Assembly (NCBI GenBank): GCA_002359315.1
Contig: DEMS01000015.1
Coordinates: 1-64,000 of the forward strand
From: Bacteroidetes bacterium UBA2664
Lineage (GTDB): Bacteria > Bacteroidota > Rhodothermia > Balneolales > Balneolaceae
Direction: 5' to 3'
DNA length: 64,000 bases
Both the position numbers and the translations under genes were made by a program. The notes below the pieces were generated by a model, which did not search any database, was not told where the DNA came from, and saw only the letters and a list, made by a program, of their open reading frames with translations. Shown here in pieces: positions 52,205 to 61,900 of this stretch. How positions within the stretch are numbered: position 1 is the stretch's first letter; each line of letters begins with the position of its first letter.

Positions 52205-53071
52205 ATGGAGATCAAAAGATATCATATCGGATTAACTCAATGGGGTTATAAAGAGTGGAAAGGAACATTTTTTCGGGAGGATGCCAAACCTGAATTTTTT
52301 CTGAATCAATACTCATCCGTTTTCAACTCTGTAGAGGGGAATACAACCTTTTACAGAGTCCCATCCAAAGAGACGGTCATCAAGTGGGGTGATCAGGTAC
52401 CCGATCATTTCAAATTCTGTTTTAAATTCCCGCAATCCATTACTCATTATAAACGGTTGAAGGATGTACATGATGAAGTCCTCTATTTTTTGGAACTTTT
52501 CAATCCAATACGCACCAAATTAGGGCCTTTTCATATTCAACTGAGCTCCCAATTCTCCTTTCAGGAATTTGAAAAGCTTGAAAAATTGATTGAGTTGTTG
52601 CCGAGTCATTTTCGTTATGCGGTTGAAGTGAGACATCCCGATTTTTATGACAAAGGCAAAAATGAGAGAGCCTATGAACAGCTATTGAAAAGCTACCATG
52701 TGAATCGGGTAGTTTTTGATACCCGGCGTCTGCACAGCTTGAAAAAAGAGGATCAAACGATTAAAGAGGCACAGCAAAAAAAACCTCAGACGCCGGTTCG
52801 ATTCCACTCCACTGCCGACCATCCATTCATCCGTTTTGTAGGTGCCAATGATGTCTTGAATAATGAAGCGTATCTTAAAGAGTGGGCTATTATTATTGCA
52901 GATTGGATTAAGGATGGAAAACATCCCTACATGTTTATCCATGCACCGAATACTCTCTATGCACCGGTCCTGGCAAGATATTTTCATCGTGAACTTTCCC
53001 ATTTGATTGATGTAAACCCACTGCCTGTTTTCCCCATAGACAGGGAAGAGAAACAACTGGGGCTATTTTAA
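52205..53071 (+). CDS. DUF72 domain-containing protein (YecE-like)
   Basis: 288 residues of one TIM-barrel-like DUF72 domain. Signatures at the N-terminus: GLTQWGYKEWKGTFF, FLNQYSSVFNSVEGNTTFYR (conserved N and E of the family), FKFCFKFPQSITHYKRLKD and YAVEVRHPDF; C-terminal YMFIHAPNTLYAPVLA. No function has been shown for the family. Cytoplasmic. Follows the symporter gene after 51 bases. Confidence 0.9.
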   Translation: MEIKRYHIGLTQWGYKEWKGTFFREDAKPEFFLNQYSSVFNSVEGNTTFYRVPSKETVIKWGDQVPDHFKFCFKFPQSITHYKRLKDVHDEVLYFLELFNPIRTKLGPFHIQLSSQFSFQEFEKLEKLIELLPSHFRYAVEVRHPDFYDKGKNERAYEQLLKSYHVNRVVFDTRRLHSLKKEDQTIKEAQQKKPQTPVRFHSTADHPFIRFVGANDVLNNEAYLKEWAIIIADWIKDGKHPYMFIHAPNTLYAPVLARYFHRELSHLIDVNPLPVFPIDREEKQLGLF

Positions 53072-53278
53072 TATATTTTTGAATTTGAACGGATCCGATA
53101 ATTATATGCGTTAATGTTACTTCCATTAACTTCACATCTCGAATACCAATCTTTTTATTACTCAAGTGACACCCGGTTGTTCATTTTGTTGTTTTTGAAC
53201 CTCCTGAATCAGCGAAATTCATGAACTGAATCAACAAATTGCTTATCTTTCAAAGATTGAACACTTTTTTATATAATC

Positions 53279-54895
53279 ATGTCTCAAACCGAATCTGCAA
53301 TACAACCCGATACAATTTTAAAAGAAGCGAATAAACGTCGCACATTTGCCATAATCTCACATCCGGATGCCGGGAAGACTACACTGACAGAGAAGTTGCT
53401 TCTTTACGGTGGAGCCATCCACGAAGCCGGATCCATTCGACAGAGAAAAGCTGCCCGATACGCTGCTTCCGACTGGATGGCTATTGAAAAGGAGCGCGGT
53501 ATTTCGGTGACTTCTTCCGTGCTTCGGTTTGAAAAAGATGGAATCAAGTACAACCTGCTGGATACTCCCGGCCACAAAGATTTTTCAGAAGACACACTTC
53601 GAACATTGGTTGCCGCCGATTCCGGTTTGATGGTTATTGACGTTGCCAAAGGGGTTGAAGAGCAGACAGAAAAATTATTTGAAGTCTGTAAATTGCGCCA
53701 GGTACCGGTTATCACATTTGTTAATAAATGTGACAGGCCCGGGATGGATCCCCTTGAAGTACTTTCCAATATTGAAAGCCGCCTCGGTATCGAAGCCATT
53801 CCGGCAAACTGGCCGGTTGGATATGGGCCCAAATTTCAAGGCATATATGACCTGATCGGCAAGGAGCTCCATCTCTATATCAAGAACAAACATGGAGCAA
53901 AAAAGGCGGAGGCAGAGATCTTTTCGCTGGAAGAGGGCCTGGCCGAAAGCACCCTTTCCGAATCTGAAAAAAATGATCTCATGGATGAGATCCTCTTGAT
54001 TGACGACATGTATAGTAATATGGATAAAGATGCCTTTAAAAAAGGCACTGTATCTCCTGTATTCTTTGGATCCGCTCTGAACAATTTCGGCTTGGATGTG
54101 TTTTTAAATTATTTCAGAGACCTGGCGCCTTCACCCCAGCCTTATTTAAATGCGGATGGTGAAACTCATAATCTGGATCAACCGTTTAGCGGATTTATTT
54201 TTAAACTTCAGGCAAATATGAATCCGGATCACCGGGATTGTGCTGCTTTTGTTCGGGTCACTTCCGGAAAATTTAAACGAGGTTTAGACGTAACTCATGC
54301 CGGAACAGGAAAAAAGGTAAAACTTTCAACTCCACATACGCTGATGGGAGATGAGCGCCTTATTCTGGAAGAGGCCTACCCCGGTGATATTGTTTCCCTG
54401 TTTAATCCCGGTTTCTTTAGGATCGGCTCTACACTTCATTCCACTAAACCGGTTACATTTAATGTGATTCCGCTTTTCACACCGGAACACTTTATGAAAG
54501 TCTCAACTAAAGATCCGTTTAAGAGAAAACAGCTTCGTGAAGGTTTAAAACAGCTCTCTGAAGAGGGAGTGGTTCATGTTTTTGAAGTGCCCAATGGAGT
54601 GGGCAATGAATTACTTCTCGGAACAGTCGGTGCACTTCAGTTTGAGGTGGTCACACATCGGATGCTGGAGGAGTACAGCGTTGAACTTTATCAGCAACCG
54701 GTTACATATCATGCAGCCCGGTGGCTTCCGAATGAAAGCAGTGAAATCACAAAAAAATTAGAGCACAGCTATTCTACTCACATCACCAAAGATATGGAAG
54801 GGAATCCCATTGTGTTATTTGAAAGTGCTTATGCATTATCACAGGCTGAAGAAAAAGTGGGAGCCGGTAATCTGTTTAAATATAAACAGGATTAA
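53279..54895 (+). CDS. prfC: Peptide chain release factor 3
   Basis: 538 residues, the family's usual length. GTPase domain with G1 ISHPDAGKTTLTEKLL, G2/switch I around ERGISVTSS, G3 LLDTPGHKDFSEDT and G4 VNKCDRPGMD (NKxD). Domains 2 and 3 follow from about residue 290, with ANMNPDHRDCAAFVRVTSGK and GNELLLGTVGALQFEVVTHR. It removes RF1/RF2 from the ribosome after peptide release. Monocistronic, with a 207-bp leader. Confidence 0.97.
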   Translation: MSQTESAIQPDTILKEANKRRTFAIISHPDAGKTTLTEKLLLYGGAIHEAGSIRQRKAARYAASDWMAIEKERGISVTSSVLRFEKDGIKYNLLDTPGHKDFSEDTLRTLVAADSGLMVIDVAKGVEEQTEKLFEVCKLRQVPVITFVNKCDRPGMDPLEVLSNIESRLGIEAIPANWPVGYGPKFQGIYDLIGKELHLYIKNKHGAKKAEAEIFSLEEGLAESTLSESEKNDLMDEILLIDDMYSNMDKDAFKKGTVSPVFFGSALNNFGLDVFLNYFRDLAPSPQPYLNADGETHNLDQPFSGFIFKLQANMNPDHRDCAAFVRVTSGKFKRGLDVTHAGTGKKVKLSTPHTLMGDERLILEEAYPGDIVSLFNPGFFRIGSTLHSTKPVTFNVIPLFTPEHFMKVSTKDPFKRKQLREGLKQLSEEGVVHVFEVPNGVGNELLLGTVGALQFEVVTHRMLEEYSVELYQQPVTYHAARWLPNESSEITKKLEHSYSTHITKDMEGNPIVLFESAYALSQAEEKVGAGNLFKYKQD

Positions 54896-55064
54896 AATTT
54901 CACTGATTTACAATCCAAAATAATCCTTTTTACTTGGTACAGATCGTTTTGAAATATGGATTATTCTCTGTTTTTTGAAACAGATTTTTTTAAATGGAGT
55001 TATAGATGCAAATGAATTGTTTACGGATCCTAAGTGCACTTTTAATAACACAATAATCCCAATC

Positions 55065-55889
55065 ATGAATCGATTTTCTCTTTTTTTTATTGCTCTGCTC
55101 TTCCTATTCATGCTTAACCCACTTCAATCTCACAGCTCTAATCATAATTCTGCATCGGATTTAAACCCGGCTTTCACTATTTATGATAATATTCAATCCA
55201 ATAATATAAATGTTTCAGATTCCCTTGTTTGGGATCGGCCTCGATTTAATGAACGTGAACAAGAACGTGAATACCTGGTTCAGACCGGTATTATTGGACA
55301 AGGTATTACAGACCCCAATGTGATCGATGCGATGCTTCAGGTGCCCAGGCATAAATTTATACCCGAGGAATATCAGCGTCAGGCTTATCTAAATATCCCT
55401 CTTCCCATTGGGCATGACCAAACCGTATCACAGCCATACATTGTAGCACTAATGGCTGAAATGCTGGAAATCAAACCCGGTGATAAAGTCCTCGAAATAG
55501 GCACCGGTAGCGGATATCATGCTGCTGTATTATCTGAACTTACCCCATATATATATACTATTGAAATTGTTGAACCGCTTGGTTTACGAGCAGCGAAACT
55601 TTATGATGATCTCGGATACCATACTATAGAAACCAGAATTGGTGATGGGTATAACGGATGGGAAGAACATGCTCCATTTGACAAAATTATAGTAACTGCA
55701 GCCGCTGATAATATCCCACAACCTCTGATTGACCAATTGGGTCCGGGCGGTATTATTGCCATTCCGGTTGGGGGACAAGATCAAACTCAGGTATTGACCC
55801 GGCTAATTAAAGATAAGGAAGGAAATCTGCGAACCGAACGGGTACTGCCTGTCAGGTTTGTACCTCTTACCCGAAATAATGAACAATAA
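55065..55889 (+). CDS. pcm: Secreted protein-L-isoaspartate O-methyltransferase
   Basis: 274 residues from the ATG at 55065, which opens a signal peptide (MNRFSLFFIALLFLFMLNP); a start at 54975 would hide it. The catalytic domain (about 70-270) has PRHKFIPEEYQRQAYLNIPL, the post-I region TVSQPYIVALMAEMLEI, SAM motif I VLEIGTGSGYHAAVLSEL, and GGIIAIPVGGQDQTQVLTRL. It methylates L-isoaspartyl residues in damaged proteins to allow repair. An exported version is unusual in E. coli terms, and where it gets SAM outside the cytoplasm is unclear. Converges with the giant gene. Confidence 0.93.
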   Translation: MNRFSLFFIALLFLFMLNPLQSHSSNHNSASDLNPAFTIYDNIQSNNINVSDSLVWDRPRFNEREQEREYLVQTGIIGQGITDPNVIDAMLQVPRHKFIPEEYQRQAYLNIPLPIGHDQTVSQPYIVALMAEMLEIKPGDKVLEIGTGSGYHAAVLSELTPYIYTIEIVEPLGLRAAKLYDDLGYHTIETRIGDGYNGWEEHAPFDKIIVTAAADNIPQPLIDQLGPGGIIAIPVGGQDQTQVLTRLIKDKEGNLRTERVLPVRFVPLTRNNEQ

Positions 55890-55905
55890 CTGAAACATTC
55901 AGTTA
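55887..55905. terminator. Hairpin spanning both convergent stop codons
   Basis: TAACTGAA (55887-55894) and TTCAGTTA (55898-55905) are perfect inverted repeats around ACA. The first three bases are the stop codon of the methyltransferase gene and the last three that of the giant gene on the other strand. Neither side has a long T run, so a bidirectional terminator is likely but not certain. Confidence 0.5.
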
Positions 55906-58900
55906 CTTAATCATTGTTAATTTTCTGGTATATATTCCATCTGCCGTAACCAATCTGGCGATGTAAATACCACTGCTCAGCCCTCTTGCATCCCACACAA
56001 ATTTGTAGTTACCGGCTTGCAGATTGTCATTGACCAGAACTGCCACTCTTCTGCCAATCATATCGTAAACTTCCAGTCGTACAACTCCGGGAATAGGCAG
56101 ATCAAACTCCAGGGTAGTCGTTGGATTAAATGGATTCGGATAGTTTTGATGGAAGTCAAACTCTCTTTCAAGTCCGAAATTATCACCTTCGGGACTAATA
56201 AAAAGGGTAAAATCAGCATGGGAATCTTTTCCGCTTGTTGTAATCTTACCACTGCTGTTTGATCTTTCAACGTTTTTCCCTTTCATGTGAGCCATTGAGA
56301 CTCTTATGGAATCCCCTTCCGTTAAATTGAATTTTTCCCCAGTCAGATTATTCACCAACTCCATTGCCCAATCGTCAGGGATATTTTTAAAATTCTTCAT
56401 TTTCAACCAGATACTTCCTGTTATTGCACTGCCTTCGTTATATCCATTTAGCTCCAGCGGTATCTCAAGTGTGCGGCCAAATCGACCCGGGAGATTATTA
56501 ACTGCCAACCGTTCATTGTTATCTACTCTTGAATAAAACTCTAAATACTCTGTGACATCTGCCGGCGGCAATAACTTTCTTGCATCCCGGCGATCCAGTC
56601 CCATAAGTCCATCTTCAGTAAATGAAAAGTACAATGTTGATTTGAGATGATCTCTATAGTACGCTTCTATACTGATTGAAGGTTCATTATTTGCAGTCTT
56701 TTCCTTACCTACAAATCCTGCACCTGCATTCAGTGTCTTTGCATCACGACTTACAACCAGATCCGCAGTTTCATCGATAGCTTTCACCCAAAATCCCTGG
56801 AATGGGGCGATCACGCCGTCAGTAATATCCCCGGCCGAGCCATTCCACGTTGCATATTGATTGGTATTCGGATCCCATACATAGATGGATGGTTCGATAG
56901 CTGTTTTCGTCCAGGATGGATCACTCCAATCGATACTTGCGCCAAATGGATTCCCCACTAAATTCCAGCCCTGATCGCCGTCTTCGTTGTAGGTTACACC
57001 CATACTAACCTCACCGGCTGTTCCTTCATTTTCCTGTCCGTTTACTATTAAAGTATAGGGCAGGCTATCGTTGTATCGGGTATCACCGACAACATCTCCA
57101 AACATATAGACTTGATACCCTCTTCCGGGTACAACGGTATCGGTAATATTACCGGGTGCACGCCATCGCTGATTGTCTGTGCCAACATACGTTTCATCAT
57201 ACCACATCACATTTGGCTGCAACGGTTCGGAATCCGTCAAAGATGCGCCGGTAAATCCTTGTGTGATAACCTCACTCAGGAAGTTATCAAAACTTACATT
57301 CAGTGGAGTAGCAAGCATTCGGTATCCTGCATTCCCGCTAATCTGCAATTCATAAGTGAGCTCCCCGGATGTGATATCTTTGGTGTTGGCAATCAGTGAA
57401 ATGCCATCACCCATGATCAATGCACCAGAATCTAAATAAAGAGTCCCGTTTACCCGCCTTGACGTTGAAGATCGAACTCCGTTGGCATTGTTTATTCGTA
57501 AATCATTCAACTCCTGAGGCAATCCATTTCCGGTTACTTGTGATGATGCACCATTGTATGTATAGTTTGCATTATCCTGAAACGTACGAGTGCTCGTCCG
57601 TATATTTCCTGTGGATCCTGAAGATACAATACCTGCGGGAGAACCAATCACCAGGCTCCCGGCAGTTTCCAATAAAAACGTGCCGGTTCCGGTAACATGA
57701 TTTGTTCCGGGAAGAGCCAAAGTACCGGTACTCACAACAGTCAGCGTGCCGGGTGATGTTAAAGTAAAAGTTGTGAAATTCAAGGTAATGGTATGTCCGC
57801 CGCCAATGATGATTTCATCTTCAGCTTTTGGAGCCCGCCCTGCAGCAGCACCGGCATGTGAAACGGTAGACCAATTAGACGGTACATCCCAATTTCCAGT
57901 AGCTCGGCTATAGTAGGTTCCAACCACTACTGTTGCTACAAAATCCTGGCCGGATACATTTGGAGTACCCGAGAAGTTATTATTCACCGTGATTGAAGTC
58001 GGATTAAATGTATAACCGTCCGGTGTAGGCGTAACCGTCACCGACTTATTTCCGGTAGGTAATCCTGTAAACTGGTAAAAACCGGAACCGTTCGTCGTTA
58101 CCGTTTGAGTGTGATCACCCGATGCAACAACCGATACTCCGGCTACCGGATTACTGCTTTGATCCAGAATAGTACCACTGATGGTTCTGGAACCTGTTGG
58201 TGCACCCACAAAATCTTGATTCGTGACATCATCATTTACATTATTCACTGCAATTGAAGTGGGTGTATATGTAAAAGACCCTACTGTAGGTGTAACGGTT
58301 ACATCGGCACCCAATGCAACATCAGTAAATGTGTATACCCCGGATGCATTGGTCAATACAGTTTGGCTGTGCCCACCCGTTGCAACTACCTCGGCATCCG
58401 GTATGGGATTCGTTCCATCCGTAATGGTACCACTAATAGAAAACGTCCCAGCAGTCCCGGTAAAATCTTGATTGGTGATATCGCCGGTGATAGGCCCCGG
58501 AATCGTCCTGGTAGCCGGATCAAATGTATAGCCGGCAAGTTCCGGAGTGATGGTCACATTTTCAGTCCCCCATTCAATACCTGTAATACTATACACCCCG
58601 CTTGCATTTGTAGTTGTATTGGATGAGTATCCACCGGATGCCGTGACCTGAACACCTGAAACCGGATTATTCTCACTATCGAGAATAGTCCCTGAAATTG
58701 AATACGTGGATGCAGATAGGATATTAAAACTGTTTGATACGTCATTTGCCATATCCGTTGCTGTCGCTACCAATGTATACCCGTTTCCGATATTGTCAAT
58801 AGAGAGATTGTTAAATGTAGCAATACCATCCACTGCTGTTACCGTGGTCGTACCGCTCAACGTTGCACTTGAGGTGGGATCATTTTGAATGGCCATCGTC

Positions 58901-61900
58901 ACTTCTGTACTGCTGTCTCCGGCAACAAGATTTGCATTTCTGTCCAAAATGCGAACCGTAACGGCCGGTGTAATGACCTCCTCCTGTACAGTATTGGTTG
59001 GCTGTTGCACAAATTCGACCTCAACCCCCCCCTCAACGGCAGCAGGTTCTGTACCCCAGACCAATTTTCCTTTGTAGTAAACATTTATATCTTGAAAATT
59101 GGCATAGCTTGTAACCGCTGCATCGAAAGAGTAGTCGTCGGATTGATCAAAAATCCCCCAATTCTGTTCATTAATTCTACCCTCAATGATTCCGGTATTC
59201 GCATTGTTTGGCAGGAAATTGGCCGTTACTCCATCACTACCCTGGCCCACAGATACAACTGCATCCGGTGAGATAAACAGGCCCATGTAAAACTCATTCT
59301 CTATCGTACCGGTCGCACCGCTGATATATTGAGTCCCAATCGGAGCATTTTCGGGAGTGTATATATTATTCCCGGCGGGTTCGGATGTGTACCAATATCG
59401 TACTTCCAGTTCATCCAGGCTTAGATCCACACCACTTTCATTCGTAATTCGAAATCCAAACCGTATTACATTGGAATTGGTTATCGTTTCAATTGCTCTG
59501 TATTCAAGCCGAACCGTGCCAAAATCAGGGTCCGGCTGAATCACTTCAAACGGATTCGTTGTTTGGGAAGTTAATGAGGTAGCACTAAAGGTTACTTCAT
59601 ACCCTGTATCCGTAGTTCCTATTTTAAGATTGTTAAATACGGCTTCACCACTTGCATTACTGGTCACAATCGTTGTACTTCCGGCACCAAAACTGTTTTT
59701 GTTCAAAGCAGCGGTAACGTCCACACCGGATTTTGGATTTCCGTGAACATCCACTACCAGTACCACCGGATTTGGAGAAATGGCAACACCGGCTGTGGAT
59801 GTCCCGGGCTGAGTGGTTATACTCATTGAATTTGCGGCCGCGGCAGTAACATTAAAATTATTGGTATTAATATCAGCGACACCAGCAGCATTTGCATTAA
59901 AAATGATCTGATAAGCGGTAGCAGCTGTTGTAATAACCAAATTACTGAACTCAGCCACTCCAGTTGCATTTGAAGCAATCGTGTAAGTGCCGGAATTAAA
60001 ACTATTTTTATTCAGTGATACCGTAATGTCAATATTCGGTACCGGGTTATTAAAAGCATCGACAATGGTTACTGTGGGGGGGCCCTGTACAGTGTTCCCG
60101 GCAACTGTATTGTTGGGCTGAATGGTTACACTCATCGAGGCAGGATCAGAGACTAACACATTAAAATTGTTAGAAAATACATTGGCTACACCAGTTTGAT
60201 CTGCATTAAATGTGATCTGGTAGTCCGTTCCGGCCGCCTCAATGACTAAATCACTAAACACAGCAACTCCGGAAGCATTGGTCGGAACCGTTAATGTACC
60301 GGAAGCGAAACTGTTCTCATTCAATGAAACCGTCACATTGACACCCACGATCGGATTATCTAAACCATCAAGAAGGGTAATAGATGGTGAAGGAGTTATA
60401 ACATCACCCGCTACGGTTTGAGTGGGTTGCTGAGTCACGGTCATAGATCCGCCTGATGTTACAACATTGAATAAATTAGATATCGCATTACTGACTGCAC
60501 CTGCAGCAGCGTCAAAAGTCAGTTGATAACCGGTATCCGGTGTATTTATCTGAAGATCATTAAATGTGGCCACACCTGAAGCATTGGTTGCTTTTGTAAG
60601 TGTTCCTGCATCAAATGCATAGGTGTTACCGGTCTCAGATACAGTAACATTCACTCCCGAAACCGGGTTGCTGTATGCATCTGTTACTGTGACCGTTGGG
60701 GGTCCTGCAATAACACCTCCGGCTACAGATTCTCCCGGCTGAGTAGTAATGGCCATATTTGAAGCTGCTGCTGCATTCACATTAAACACCGATGAATTTA
60801 AATCATCCACACCAACAGCGTCAGCATTAAAAGTGATAATATAGTTTGTCGCAGCTGTATTAATAATCAGATCAGAAAATGTAGCCACACCTGAAGAGTT
60901 TGTAGCCACAGTAGTAGTACCGGATGCAAAACTGTTCTTATCCAATGATGCAGTCACATTCACACCGGGTGTTGGGTTCCCAAAAGCATCCACGAGTGTT
61001 ACGGCAGGAGCAGGAGAAATCGCTGATCCGGCAGTTACGGTGGTCGGCTGTTGAGTAATGCTCATATCATCTGTAGCAGCAGCACTCACCGTGAATCCAC
61101 CGGACGTTCTATTTGTGACCAAAGGAGCATCCGCATCGAAAGTCATTTGATAGCCGCTATCTGCAGTGTTAATTTTGAGATTGTCAAAAACTGCCAGACC
61201 ACTTGCGTTTGACGTGAGGATGGCTGTGCTTCCTCCTGCAAAATTGTTTTTGTTTAACGTAACCGTTACTTGGACATTGGCAACCGGATTCCCCAATGCA
61301 TCTTCAAGTTTCACAGTAGGTGCCGGAGACAGTGTTGTACCCGCTGTTGATGCTGTCGGTTGCTGAGTGATGATCATATTTTCTGCTTCAGCTCCCCCTT
61401 CCGGCGGTGTCCCCCAAACCAGACTTCCTTGATGATAAACGGTTATTTTTTGGTAATCAGCAAAAGCGGTAAATGCAGGATCCCATGAATAGTGTAGAGA
61501 TTGGTCATAGGCAGCAAAACCATCGTCATTGATCCGGCTTTGTATCTCACCGCTATCGGTACCGTTCGGGAAATTATTTGGGCCGGTTCCTCCTTTCCAT
61601 CCCGGCAACTCAGCCCCGGAAGTAAACCCAACCTCCAGATATCTCTCACCTCCCACAGATCCAAAATTACCCGTCACATTCGCTGTACCTACTTGTGCCC
61701 AATCTGTGTTGTAAACATCCAATCCGGGGGGATCAGAAACAAACCAATACCGGATGGTAATATCTGTGAAGTTCAGTGTTACATCTCCATCATTAAACAG
61801 AATCATATGGGGCCGAATATCTCCATTTTGATTCGTCTGATTGTTTTTATACTGTAATTTCAAACTTACTCCGGGTGTCGGCTCCGGATTGAAGTTGGCA

